Below, piece by piece: positions 51,409 to 62,147 of a stretch of 64,000 nt of DNA (its first letter is position 1; the number at the start of each line of letters is the position of its first letter). The notes beneath the pieces are model-generated. The model made no database searches. It had not been told where the DNA came from and worked only from the letters and a program-made list of their open reading frames with translations. The position numbers were made by a program, and so were the translations under genes. The DNA comes from Phymatolithon calcareum (taxonomy: Eukaryota; Rhodophyta; Florideophyceae; Hapalidiales): positions 620,001 to 684,000 of the forward strand of contig OZ345355.1 in NCBI GenBank assembly GCA_977006965.1, in the 5' to 3' direction.

Positions 51409-54066
51409 ATGCCAACACGCACTGCTGTTGGGCCAGATGGCATAGAAGTCGAGTTCATTCGCAACCTTTCTCCGACGGCTGCCGGCCGTCTGTTGGACCT
51501 GGTGAACAGAAGCTGGCGCGAAGGTACTGTACCGGTTGCATGGAGAACGGTGCTTCTCGTCGGAATACCCAAGCCGAATGACCCAAATGTCCTCAGACCA
51601 ATTTCGCTATCATCAATCGTCAACCGTATTGCCGAACGACTAATCGGACTGCGCCTATCAGAGTGGGTGGAATCGAAGCTCCCATCATCCCAAGCAGGAT
51701 TTAGACGATTTCGGAGTACGCACGAGCATATCGCCGCCATGGCACAATGCACTGCAGACGCATTCTCCCGCCGGCGTAAATGTGCAGCACTATTCGTGGA
51801 TTTCAGTGCTGCATACGATCGAGTCGTCATTCCTGCGCTACTGGCTAAAATGGCGGAACTGGAATGCCCACCCAATATGATGTGCTGGATGCATTCCTAC
51901 TTGGCGGATCGCCGAGCTCGGGGAAGACACATCCACACAGTTGGACGGTCGCATGTACTAGGATGCGGACTACCCCAAGGAAGCTCGTTGTCACCAAATC
52001 TTTGGAATTTGTACATATTGGACTTAGACTTACGTCTTGACGACCTGGTTCAATTCAGTTTCGCAGACGACACCAGCTTCCATGCCACCGGCATCACTTG
52101 GGATGATGTAATCTCAAAGCTCAACGAAGCAGCCGAGAAACTCTCCCGTCTATGCGGCCATTTGCGAATCAAGGTGAACGCTCGAAAATGCAAAGTGCTA
52201 GGATTTTCTGCAGGTGGACGGTTACCACAAGAAATTGTAGATGGTAGCGTCACTATTGATGGTGAGGAAATCGACGCAGTGACCGCATACAAGTTCCTAG
52301 GTGTTTATTTCGACCAACGAATGAGCTTCAAAGTGCATTGCCGAGAAGTGAGCCGGAAATTTCGATCGAAGACTCGTTTCATCCGCGCGTTGAGCGGCAC
52401 ATCCTGGGGTGCGGATTCATCAACGATGGAGGCTTTCCGAAAGAGCTACTGCGAGCCAACTGCGATGTACGGTGCATCAGCCTTCGCTGTACACGGATTC
52501 GATTCCCACATCAAACAAGTGGAAGTCGCGCGGAACGACGCTGCACGAGCGGCGAGCGGTTGCCTGAAAGCTACGAAAATCGCCGAGCTTCGGTCATTGA
52601 CTGGGATGCGCAGCCTTCGAGATATCGGAGAGATGGATGCTACCCTTATCATGGACAAAGCACTTCGACTCCGACCGGATACTCCAGTGGCTCTCACGGC
52701 AAACTCACGCGAACTGAAATCCAGGCGCACAGGGTCGTGGCGGGACTCGAGCACCCTTCATCTGGCGGAAAAGGGGATCTTGGCACTCCCACGCAATGGT
52801 CTTCCCCCACCGATTCAGAAGGATCGCTCCGGTGGCAGATTTCAAACCTACGCGACTCCCATTTCGGCAAAAAATGGGCCGGATGAAAAGCGCTTGGCAA
52901 CAGAAGCTTTTATTTCGGAGCGCAACGCAGAAAAACCCGCGGAGATCGAAGTATGGACGGACGGAAGTGTCGGAGAAATACCTCACAAATACGTGTGGGA
53001 CCTGAATCATGGAGAGCGCGTCTCCGTGAAATGGGATGAGGGCTGGTACATTGCGACGTTGAAGAAATTTAACCCCACCCAGTGCGGGAACTACGAAGTA
53101 GCGAAACGGTTTGAGTCTCGACACGGCAGGCCCCCGGATATACTCCTGGCCTACGACGACGGAGACGAGCATGCTTACGCAGCAACCCCGACTAATTCGA
53201 AGCAGCGCGTTATTGTGCGCGATGAGGATGGTGACTCACTCGACATGTATCGTACCATCCCGTTCCAAGTCGGCGGAGCCGGAATTCTGGTGATACGCGA
53301 CGGAGAAACGATTATGGAAGCAGCATTATCCGCTGGGGCTGTGGGCTCTTCATTCGACACAGAGGCATATGCGGCCGTCCATGCGTTTCAGGTAATATCA
53401 GATCTACAGATCTCGCGCGGCAGCACGATTAGATGGTTCACTGACAGCAGAAGCTGCATAGATGCGCTCAACGGACAGCCCCGGATGTTTGGTGAGATGG
53501 TGCGGAAATTATGGAGTCTTATGGAACAAGTCATGTCGCACGAGATTCACATAGAGTGCATCTGGATACCGAGCCACTGCGGTGTTCCGAAAAATGAGGC
53601 TGCTGATGAACTGGCGAGACGCGGAATTTTGGAATCGAGTCTGGTGTTGCACCAAGGGATACCCCTTACCTTGGAAGCGGCGCGATCTATTATCAAGCCA
53701 CCCTGTAGAAGCAAACCATTTGACCTACCAACACTTCCAAAAGATCTTAACATCTCACAGAGACGCGCCGAGGTGACAATTCACCAGATCGTAGTGAATT
53801 GTTGCCCAGTTGTAGCAAGCTTTCACCATGGACACAATGAGGATGAACCGCGACTCTACGATCCAGTGTGTAAGATGTGCCCATATGGCGCCAAGGAGAC
53901 CGTGGAGCATCTGATCCTACGCTGTCCTGGCCGGATTCTATCTCGAAAACGGTTCATCGGAAGAGTGCGCGACAAAACCGTAGAAGATCTGTGCAGGGAG
54001 AGACCCATTGAGATACTCCAATTTTTGAACAATGAGAACTTGCTCGAGGGTAAGTTCGGACGTTAA
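51409..54066 (+). CDS. LINE polyprotein: reverse transcriptase, RNase H with inserted Tudor-like module, zinc motif
   Basis: 885 codons without a stop. RT: GPDGIEVEFI (8-), VLLVGIPKPNDPNVLRPISL (48-), AGFRRFRSTHEH, FVDFSAAYDRV (129-), GLPQGSSLSPNLWN (187-) and the catalytic FADD (218-221). RNase H: D518 in VWTDGS, E652 in DTEAYA, D679 in FTDSRS, and H723/D733 in IPSHCGV...AADELAR, so all acidic residues are present. Between VWTDGS (520) and GGAGILV (622), where RNase H normally has a short turn, lie about 100 extra residues. Part of these (535-590: GERVSVKWDEGWYIAT ... ILLAYDDGDEHAY) looks like a Tudor-type chromatin reader. A C-x2-C-x9-H-x4-C motif (821-839) ends the protein. The endonuclease is missing: a stop codes just before ATG 51409, so the copy is 5'-truncated or frameshifted there. 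Confidence 0.92.
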   Translation: MPTRTAVGPDGIEVEFIRNLSPTAAGRLLDLVNRSWREGTVPVAWRTVLLVGIPKPNDPNVLRPISLSSIVNRIAERLIGLRLSEWVESKLPSSQAGFRRFRSTHEHIAAMAQCTADAFSRRRKCAALFVDFSAAYDRVVIPALLAKMAELECPPNMMCWMHSYLADRRARGRHIHTVGRSHVLGCGLPQGSSLSPNLWNLYILDLDLRLDDLVQFSFADDTSFHATGITWDDVISKLNEAAEKLSRLCGHLRIKVNARKCKVLGFSAGGRLPQEIVDGSVTIDGEEIDAVTAYKFLGVYFDQRMSFKVHCREVSRKFRSKTRFIRALSGTSWGADSSTMEAFRKSYCEPTAMYGASAFAVHGFDSHIKQVEVARNDAARAASGCLKATKIAELRSLTGMRSLRDIGEMDATLIMDKALRLRPDTPVALTANSRELKSRRTGSWRDSSTLHLAEKGILALPRNGLPPPIQKDRSGGRFQTYATPISAKNGPDEKRLATEAFISERNAEKPAEIEVWTDGSVGEIPHKYVWDLNHGERVSVKWDEGWYIATLKKFNPTQCGNYEVAKRFESRHGRPPDILLAYDDGDEHAYAATPTNSKQRVIVRDEDGDSLDMYRTIPFQVGGAGILVIRDGETIMEAALSAGAVGSSFDTEAYAAVHAFQVISDLQISRGSTIRWFTDSRSCIDALNGQPRMFGEMVRKLWSLMEQVMSHEIHIECIWIPSHCGVPKNEAADELARRGILESSLVLHQGIPLTLEAARSIIKPPCRSKPFDLPTLPKDLNISQRRAEVTIHQIVVNCCPVVASFHHGHNEDEPRLYDPVCKMCPYGAKETVEHLILRCPGRILSRKRFIGRVRDKTVEDLCRERPIEILQFLNNENLLEGKFGR

Positions 54067-54105
54067 TACTAACGTTTTCTGCAATAAAGAAAGAAAGAAA
54101 GATTC
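54067..54105 (+). repeat. LINE 3' end with (AAAG)n tail
   Basis: After the stop codon only about 20 bases precede AATAAAGAAAGAAAGAAAG, a microsatellite-type tail that marks the 3' end of the RNase H LINE. 54106-54599 shows no gene. Confidence 0.75.
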
Positions 54106-54599
54106 GAAAAGGGCTTGGGTAGATATTCCATTGCCTAGGAATTGACAGTTTTCTGGATACCTCTGCCCGGAAAAAAGTCTGCAAATCAATTTCTAGATGG
54201 TAGTGACCCTTAGTAGTCAATGTGTTCCGTCCAGCAGTTCTGCCTCAGGACTTCTGTGCTATTGATATGCTCTACGAACTTGAAGCTCTTCAATTGCGCT
54301 ATTTTTGGATGCCTTGTTATCAAATAAGTAGTAGATTGTCTATGCTCACGAACAACAATGCGGACGAGTGCCAAAAGGTTTTCAGCTGTGTCCATCGTGT
54401 GGTAAAACCGAGGAAATGTACAACAAGACTATGATGTAAGAGAGAAGCAGAGAAAGCCACAGGGTGAAGAGAAATATTAGGGAAGGCCAACCAATGAGAA
54501 ATACCTGAGAGGAGGAAGAAAGTCGAGGCAGACAGGATCTATGTACTTAATGTCTTGATATGTTATCCATACTGGATGAGGTTTTGTCTTAAATGCAGT

Positions 54600-54775
54600 G
54601 ATCGAGCTGATGGCTACACAGAGGCCCCCTGCCGACGTATCGTCTTGAACGTCAGTGACGTTAAGATAACGAAAAACTGCAAGAGGCTTACAAAAGCCCT
54701 CGGTCGAGACACGAAAATCAAACCCCTCCAGTACAGTAGTTAAGTGAGGAGCCAACGAGAAGCTGCCCTGTTATA
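54600..54775 (+). mobile_element. LINE family A, short 3' end
   Basis: The coding end NCKRLTKALGRDTKIK and the following AGAAGCTGCCCTGTTA match 50561-50750. 54776-55153 has nothing recognisable. Confidence 0.6.
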
Positions 54776-55167
54776 TTTCTCCATCGGATGCCACTCTTTC
54801 AGTCTCAATATTGATATATTGCGATTGCATTTTCTCTGATACACTGTGGACTTCTGCTTTCGTATATCGTGCAAGCAACTGCCACCATTTTGAGTGCAAG
54901 ATTAAATACGCATGTTTTCGACTACGATTGGAATAGTCGAATTTTCAGCATCGTGTTAGAAGTGGGGATGATTGCTTGCTCTGCAAATATTGCATTTTCA
55001 CATTCAATCAGCACTGTAGCGGTGCCCTGCCTGATACCCGCAAAGGGCACAGCTTGCACAAGAAAGTAGTTGCCCAGAACTATGAGACAAGCACACCGAA
55101 GCTCACTCTCCCTTAGGGGACCAGCGAGGAACCTCACTCGAATAAGAGCATTAGGTTCTGGGTAACT

Positions 55168-55251
55168 TTTTTTATTGCAATTTTTTTAAAGCCCCGCAGT
55201 CATACGAATATACGGGCAGGGCTTCCTCAGGTGCTGCCCTCGCTAGGGCGG
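55168..55251 (-). mobile_element. LINE family B, 84-bp 3' end with 14-bp target duplication
   Basis: GGTTCTGGGTAACT at 55154-55167 is repeated at 55252-55265. Between them lies only the B 3' terminus: GGAAGCCCTGCCCG, TATTCGTATGACTG, CGGGGCTTT and an A-rich tail. It is a textbook target-primed insertion. Confidence 0.92.
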
Positions 55252-55365
55252 GGTTCTGGGTAACTGCTACGTAGTACGTACAAGAAAAGGTTTGTAATAG
55301 TTCATAGATATGTGCATTCTACTTCCTCGTAGAAGAGTAACTACAAAGGGCCGTGAAAAATGGCA

Positions 55366-55850
55366 TCAAAGGGATATTTGATGATTTTATTTTGAGAGCT
55401 CCCAAAGCCTCACCTTGGAGTAACGGGGCAGCTCTTGCGATGATCTCTAAGCTAAAGTCGTCTGGATACTCAAAACGTTCTTGATTCGTAGTTCTCTTCT
55501 AACAAGAGCTCCTGTGAGTCTCTTGCACTCAAACTCAATTTCTGTACTCATCTTCGACGATGCTAGAGTAAGTTGTAAGGCGACTAGTTCGATCACTGCG
55601 GTAATCCCACAGTAGGCACCCAATACTGATTTCCTCCACAGGGGTGCTCGATTGAATGTCAACCTTTGGCACCTTAAACGTGTTGTTCTTTCTCCTATGT
55701 AAAGGATCCCTGGTAGCTTGCCTTCAATAGGAATCTTTATTGACCTGCCTTCTTCTTCCTTTTCCCATACCTTAATTGTTTCTTCTCTCCTCCTCTTCTT
55801 CGTGACAGATCCCTCCTGGGGTATATAGTTCCTCCGCATTGCATAGGAGA
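55366..55850 (-). mobile_element. LINE family A, 5'-truncated copy
   Basis: An open frame of 130 codons (55447-55839) matches the end of the ORF at 58077: EEEGRSIKIPI, LYIGERTTRLRCQRLTFNRAPL, then CKRLTGAL..ELRIK, and the family 3' end to AAATATCC at 55366-55372. Confidence 0.8.
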
Positions 55851-56444
55851 GAAATATCTCGCTTGCAGACTCCTGAGTCTAAATTCAAAAAAATCAAGAG
55901 AGCTATAAGCTTATATGTGAAATCGAGCTTCTAGACGGGGCAGAGCCTAAGCCGGATGCCGGTTGCTATGTCATATACATTATTATTATGACTAAACGCG
56001 CGGAAAGTGTCTGTTTCGAGTGGATTTGGGCTTTTCCTAAGCATTTTTTTTAAAATTTTAAAAATAGAAGCGAGTACGCCGTGTAGGGCCAGGCAAGCTC
56101 CCTGAGGTTCAAATGAGAGTAGACATCGGCTTGTACCGGAAATAAAGCCGCGGCGCCCACGGAGCACATTCCACAACCTTACGGGAACACAGGTACACAC
56201 GGAGATCACGAACGTTTACGAGGCTACGCCGTGCAGGGTTGGACCACTCTCGACGATGGCATCGTCGGTGTCGTAGGGACGCACGATACAGCGAAACGGA
56301 AAGAACGGAAAAGAATGTAGGAATAAGCGAGGAAGGTGAACGTTGTAAACGGAGATAAATGCGACTCGTCAGAAAAAAAGAGTCGGTGTTCGGCTGGAGC
56401 GCACTCAGCAGCCTGTCGGGAACGCCAGCAGTCGTGCAGTTCAG

Positions 56445-56672
56445 AACCGAGCACAAGACTTCGTCTTCATGAGGATGGATAAGTTCGGCGATAACATCGC
56501 CGACGTTGCAGTCATCTTGATGCGGACGGACGAGGGCGTCATCCTTGATTCGAAGACCTTGGCTGGGCCGTCGACCTTGCAACGGACGCACTGTTTTAGC
56601 TAGCACGACAAAGCGGCTGCGGTCAAAAAGGGTGGCAAAAACTCCTATTCCGCGTGGTCGAAACGGACTGTC
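56445..56672 (-). CDS. Possible fragment resembling ribosomal protein uS17 (weak)
   Basis: The minus strand reads RGIGVFATLFDRSRFVVLAKTV, then KDDALVRPHQDDCNVGDVIAEL and HPHEDEVLCSVLN. The Cys-x2-Gly-Asp-Val spacing and preceding basic stretch recall the end of the uS17 OB-fold, but the K-T-V-x-V strand is weak and there is no start codon (a stop lies just upstream). It may be an exon of a split gene, a remnant, or chance. 55851-56444 and 56673-56829 hold nothing else supported. Confidence 0.15.
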
Positions 56673-56829
56673 AGGCGAACATACACGTGCCTAATCCAAG
56701 CAGTCGAGCCGAAATCCGAAGTACTCCCACCTTACTTTACTCAGAGGAAGCAACTAATTACCTTGTATACTTTAATCGAAGCGAAAAACTGTGATTCAGC
56801 GCAAAGAAACATGAAAGACGCGTGCCCGT

Positions 56830-57471
56830 ATGGCCCAACACATCACCTACTACGAGCCATTCGCAGAAGCCGTCTCCAAGACAGACAGAAACGTCTCAGA
56901 CAGCCAAGTGCAATTGTTCGCAGATGATGTTCAGCTTCAAGCGAAGACAGGACGAGGAATGCAGAAACTTCTTGATATAGAGACCATTTGGGCCAGCGAA
57001 AATGGCATGAAATGGAACAAAAAATCAGGAAAAAGCGAAGTTCTTAAATACAAAGGGGTTCAGAAGCACACTTTTTACCTGGCGGGACGAGAACTATATC
57101 AAGCCTGGAGACTCTCCTGTCATGGGGTAAGCATGAATAATAAGGTGTTACGGATGACACGGCCATAGCAAGAGTTTGAAATGCTGCAGGATGCATACAT
57201 AAGCTTGGGGAGCTTGGAGTGAATGTTCTAGGATTCAAACCGGAGACATGCATCAGGATCTTTAAGTCGCTAATTATCCCGAAATGGGAGTATACGTTAC
57301 GCATTACTCCAATGACAAATCGATTGCTCTCGGCAATCGAGTCTGCAGAAAGCTTGTTCTACAAGAATGTTTTCGGAAAGTATGTCGATCGCAAGAGCTG
57401 CCCCGTGACTCCAAGGTGAGGCTTTGGGAGCTTTCAAAATAAAATCATCAAATATCCATCGACAACTGGCC
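56830..57471 (+). pseudogene. LINE family A reverse-transcriptase fragment
   Basis: It starts inside the palm (VQLFADDVQLQAK, catalytic FADD) and continues LLDIETIWASENGMKWN, SGKSEVLKYKG, and in another frame FKPETCIRIFKSLIIPKWEY. After FGKYVDRK it jumps directly to the family 3' end (AGGCTTTGGGAGC ... AAATATCC), so the C-terminal coding part has been deleted. The closest relative is the inverted copy at 58035-59084. Confidence 0.85.
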
Positions 57472-57855
57472 ATAAAATACGCAAGCTGAAGGTTCCGTCA
57501 AGTGAGCACGAAGCTAATATCGAATACATTCGGAACGGCAGCAGAGCACCACCTGGAGACCATACGTATTGACCTAACAAAGTATGAACTGGATTCCGGA
57601 GAAATGTTAAGAACGGAAAAGGCATTAGACTCCATACCACTCTAAATCACAGCGTGTCACAGGACAGGGGAGTAACTTTCCCCCTCGAGGTCCCGAAGGA
57701 GACCAGAGGTGGGTTTTTGTAGTCCACTGAATCGTGTTACACCAACAAGAAAAGAAAACGCCTCCATAAACAGAATCTAGCCAAAACATCTTGGCCCTAG
57801 GAAAGTTGCCCCAAGCGTCAGCAGATGCGTTGGTAACTTTTAAATAAAAATCTAC
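57472..57855 (+). pseudogene. LINE family B relative, C-terminal end and 3' UTR
   Basis: RQLAIKYAS-stop-RFRQVSTKLISNTFGTAAEHHLETI and EKALDS match RQLALQYACSRFPQVSTT ... EKALDE of B1. About 210 bases of 3' UTR follow and end AACTTTTAAATAAAAATCTACC. Confidence 0.7.
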
Positions 57856-57958
57856 CTTTCTTCTTCTCCATACTACTCTACAGCGTCACCATAATTGACA
57901 ATATGGAAAACGTCGAGTCCCTGTATTAGGGACCAGGCGATATACTAGAATGAACAAG

Positions 57959-58025
57959 TTACGAAAAGCTGCTCCCGTACAGTCTTAGGAGTGTTAATGA
58001 GGGCTTTCAAATAAACAACTAATCA
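57959..58025 (+). mobile_element. LINE family C 3' end
   Basis: AAAAGCTGCTCCC, GTCTTAGGAGTGTTAATGAGG, then GCTTTCAAATAAACAACTA; this is the best-preserved of three copies. Confidence 0.6.
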
Positions 58026-58034
58026 AGTTTCCAT

Positions 58035-59084
58035 TGGGGGGATATATGTTTATTTATTTTAAAAGCTCCCAAAGCCTCAATTTGAGTAGCAGGGCAGCTT
58101 CTCGCTGTTTTCCATACTCATCTCTCTACTATATTTGCTCCTCAAAGGAACTCTGTTGAAAATGACTCTCAGACATCTCAATCGCGCAGTTCTGTCCCTT
58201 ATATATAGCACTACTGGTAGGTCGTTCGGTACGCCGATCGGGATTTTAATTGTCCGGCCCTCTTCTTCCAACAACCAGTCTTTGACTGTTGCTCGTAGGC
58301 GTCGCTTTTTTGACACCATACCTTTTCCTCTTGTTTTCAGAGCTTCTTTAAGGTGTAACTCTTCCCCAAGATACCCATTGTCCTTTGATACGTCTTCCAG
58401 ATCATCTACTCTTCCCTGGTATTCCTCTGAAAGCTCCAGGAACTTCCTCCTTCTTACCAAGCTTAAGGCGAACCTTTCAGCCTGGTGCGTTCTCCTCATC
58501 TGTGGACTGGCGAGACGGCAGAGCACTCGCATCCTCTCCCTTCCATACTCGGCATATTTTCCGAAAACGTATCTGTAGAAAAGACCTTCTGATGCTTCAA
58601 TTGCCGATAGTAGTCGTTTCGTGATCGGGGTCAGGTGAATGGCATACTCCCATTTTGGGAGAATCAACGACTTAAAAATCCTGATGCACGTGGTTGGTTG
58701 GAGTCCTCTGACGTTCAAGCCAATTTGGCGCAGTTTTTGTATGCATCCCATCGCATTCCGAACTCTTGATATTGCTGTATCGTCGGTGACTCCGTTGTTG
58801 TTCATACTGATCCCAAGGTACGACAGTCTCCAGGCCTGATGCAGCTCTTTTCCTGCAAGGTAGAATTTCTTCTTTGGGAGTCCTTTGTACTTAAAGACCT
58901 CGCTCTTTCCTGGCTTTGTGTTCCATTTCATGGAGTTCTCGGCTGCCCACTTCGTAGCTATGTCCAATAGTTTTTGCAATCCTTTTGCATTCTTTGCCTG
59001 ACGAAGAACGTCATCCGTAAATAGCTGCGCTGGATGGTCGGACACTGAACATGTTCGCTGCCTAATGCGACAAACTGTCATCAA
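58035..59084 (-). mobile_element. LINE family A, 5'-truncated copy with open RT C-terminal frame
   Basis: The 335-codon frame (58077-59084) begins at the RT catalytic region, where the box reads FTDD instead of FADD. It continues KGLQKLLDIATKWAAEN, LSYLGISMNN, TCIRIFKSLILPKWEYAIHLTP, RVLCRLASPQMRR and the C-terminal EEEGRTIKIPI, RDRTARLRCLRVIFN. The 3' end reads CTTTGGGAGCTTTTAAAATAAATAAAC. The lost first half and altered box mean it cannot move itself. An inverted relative lies at 56830-57471, so the two could pair in a transcript. Confidence 0.85.
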
Positions 59085-59193
59085 TCTCGCCAGATATCAA
59101 GACTACTTAGTACTCCACCAGGGGATAGTAACCCTGGCCGACCGAGTTTTGTTTTCAGTATTGCACAGGATTCTAAAAGACCTCTGGGACACT

Positions 59194-60692
59194 TTTATTG
59201 CAATTTTTTAAAGCCCCTCAGTCATACGAATATACGGGCAAGGCTTCCTGAGATGCTAGCCTCACTAGGGTGGCTCTACTCTTATGTCTGGTATTTTATC
59301 TGAGACCCTGGCATGTACTCAGTTGTATTTGATAGTTCTTCGTAGCAGTTTTCGAGGCGTCGCTTCTTCTTTCAGTACAGGTCTTCTTCATTCTGCATAC
59401 TCTCGATGATGCTTTTGCTGAATAGCAAAATGTCATCTAGTGCCTTCTCAGTTGCCGCTCTGTCTTCTTCCTTGAGTTCATAGGCTGGCAAGCTGCGATC
59501 CAGGGTCTCCATGTGCTGTCTTACTTTGTTTCCAAACCTATCTGCCATCAGTGTGGTAGACACTTGGGGAATCTTCAAAAGGCGTACTGAACCGCCAGTT
59601 GCCTGTGTTTCAGTTGTGGAAATTTAGGTATTGCAAGGAGTTCTCTTGTCTTGTCGTACGGAATTTTCCTCTTTCTCTTCGCTTCAAGGGTCTCTCCTTC
59701 CTTTGTCAGGAATGTTGATCGAAGTGCTTCTGCAGATTGGTTCGCTATTATGTGCTTCATCGCTTCATCAAACGGTTCTCTGGTATCCATCGCTGTGATG
59801 TCCTTTCTTGTGGCTTGAAGCTCTTCCGGGTTTCTTCTCTCTGGCGGTTCCTCCAGAAACTTTCCTTCTTTCGCCATGGTCCTTTTCAACATCTTGAAAA
59901 CTAGTATTTCCCGTCGATGGGAACCAGCTTGGATTCGACATAGTAGACGGAGTCTATCAGACTTTCCTCGTGCCAGTGACCCGAAAAATTGTCTGAAAAA
60001 CGTTTGTTCAACTTCCTTGACCGCGCTCTGGACATTTTCTGTCCACGGTGTTAAGTGCATAGCGTACTCCCAACGTGGCTGGATTAATGCCTTGTATACC
60101 TGGATGCAATTTTGTATGCCAATTCCCTTCTTGAATACCCCTAGTGCACGGAGCTCGTACAGAGCGGTCTTTGCCTTCTTGAGGCGTTGCAACATCAGTG
60201 TATCTGTAACCCCCTCCGGTCCTAGAGATACTCCGAGGTAGGTGACTTCCGCGACATGTACGAGGGCCTTATTAGCCAGCTGGAATGTCACGCCCGATAT
60301 CTCATCCGATTCCTGTATCTCGCTTTTTCCTTGCTTCGTGTTCCATGTCATCACGCTTTCTTGGGCCCATTGAGTGGCTTTGTCTAGCAATCCCTGCAGA
60401 GTACAGGGTGATTTCGCTAGAAGAATTTCGTCGTCTGCGAAGAGGATTGAAGGGACGTCGGCCTAATCTGTGGGCACTTCTCCCATACGTTACGAAAACT
60501 CATCCATAAAGATGTTGTATAGACTTGGACTGAGAGGGGACCCCTGCGGTACTCCTCTGTCCACTAGAAACCAGTTTTTATCAGTATCTCCGATGGTTGA
60601 CACCCAGGACAGTGTCAGGAATGCTTCTGTCATAGCGCATAGCTGTGGTGGCAGTACTTGTCTCGTTCTGTTCACCAAATGTTTTCTTGGGA
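59194..60692 (-). mobile_element. LINE family B, copy B2, 5'-truncated, with target duplication
   Basis: ACCTCTGGGACACT (59180-59193) and ACCTCTGGGGCACT (60693-60706) bound it, a 14-bp duplication with one change. It starts within RT (HLVNRTRQVL, RGVPQGSPLSPSLYN, LFADDEILL) and runs to NEEDLY and the 3' hairpin. In-frame stops occur at 60490-60492 and shortly after, and a frameshift near 59577 separates LAVQYAF from the C-terminus. Confidence 0.9.
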
Positions 60693-60779
60693 ACCTCTGG
60701 GGCACTGTTCTTTGTTCCCAAGGCGTGCAAGAGAAGTTCTCCTCACCTCTCCTATTTGCATGCCCGATATGATACTTTT

Positions 60780-61206
60780 TTATTGCATTTTTTTAAAGCC
60801 CCGCAGTTATACGAATATACGGGCAGGGCTTCCTCAGGTGCTGCCCTCGCTAGGGCGGCTCTACTCTTATGTCTGGCATTCTATCTGAGACCCTAGCATG
60901 TGTTCGGTTGTTTTGATTGCTCTTCGTAACAGTTTCGAGGCGTCGCTTCTTCTTTCAGTACAGGTCTTCTTCATGCTGCATACTCTCGATGATGCTTTTG
61001 CTGAAGAGCAAAAGGTCCTCTAATGCCTTCTCAGTTGCCGCTCTGTCGTCTTCCTTGAGTTCATAGACTGACAAGTTGCGATCCAGGGTCTCCATGTGCT
61101 GTCTTACTTTGTTTCCGAATCTATCTGCCATCAGTGTGGTAGATACTTGGGGAAATCTTCCAAAGGCGTACTGAACCGCCAGTTGCCTGTGTTCAACGCC
61201 CCAGAC
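60780..61206 (-). mobile_element. LINE family B, copy B3, 5'-truncated, with target duplication
   Basis: CCCGATATGATACT (60766-60779) and CCCGACATGATACT (61207-61220) bound it. It keeps HRQLAVQYAFGRFPQVSTT to HEEDLY, then the 3' UTR with the conserved GCCCTGCCCG ... CGGGGC hairpin and an A-rich tail. It lies only about 75 bases from B2, in the same orientation. Confidence 0.9.
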
Positions 61207-61220
61207 CCCCGACATGATAC

Positions 61221-62147
61221 TACTCTGCGACTTTCTCGAAAATAGTACACCAATCGGAATTCCTGCCGCGCGCCGCAAAACACGCGCCAAACTAATCTAC
61301 GGGACAGTAGTCGGCCGAAATAGGATGAATGACATGAACACCTTTGTTTGCCAGTAGATGAAGCCCTAAGCCTGCTCCTATGCCACCATCTGAACCTGAA
61401 GCCAACAAACGCTGCCTGTCCTGGGGAGTGGAATCGTATTTCGAGTGCCCCTTGTGAGCCTCTTGAGCGGCGGTGATTAACACAGGAACCTGTACCAGAA
61501 GCTCTGTGATTGTGTTGCAAATTTGTACTCAAGCTAGGACTCCAATCTTGCAATCCTTCTCTTGGCTTCCCACGTCGAAAAATAATACTCTTTGTGACTA
61601 TGCGCAATCGCGAGGGTTTTAAGGTCGGTTCTTGGGGAAACAAGTAATGACGGAAAATATCGTTGACGAGCAAATCGCTGGCTAAAACGAGTGCGAAGGA
61701 TGGCAATGCGTGAACACTCCTCGGTGAGGGCATCAAATATGATATCCAGCTGCCTGCTGAATCTGGCTTCTCGCTTCTATCTTCCAAGAACAATTCCGAT
61801 CTATCCTTGAGCTTGCACTTCAATACTGAAGTGAAGTATGCTATTGAAGAAAGCTGACAAACCGAGAATACGAGAAAAAACGTTCTACCCTTTCTCGCTT
61901 TTTTCTATCATTTTCGTCTATAAGACCAACACTTTGGTGAAAGGGGACAAATGGTCCCTCTGTCTGTCTGCATTTGGAGCATTGGAATGTTGGCGGAACA
62001 GAACAAAAAGGCTTTGATTCTTGCAGCAATCGAATCGAATCTGTGTACTGACATTACGTCCAACGTGCAAAGCTGGAATGTGGAGCAGAGGGCGTTCAAG
62101 CGACAAGCAAAGGCTCAGGTAGGCGTTCACTGCAGGAAACGCAATTT
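61221..62147. other. Intergenic; possible old coding remnant on minus strand
   Basis: The minus frame 61292-61483 (VLITAAQEAHKGHSK, LLASGSDGGIGAGLGLHLLANKG) looks protein-like, but the surrounding frame is broken and no family was recognised. 61500-62147 shows nothing further. Confidence 0.25.

Noticed and set aside
51318-51875. 185-codon minus-strand frame
   Set aside because: Antisense shadow of the reverse-transcriptase start of the LINE.
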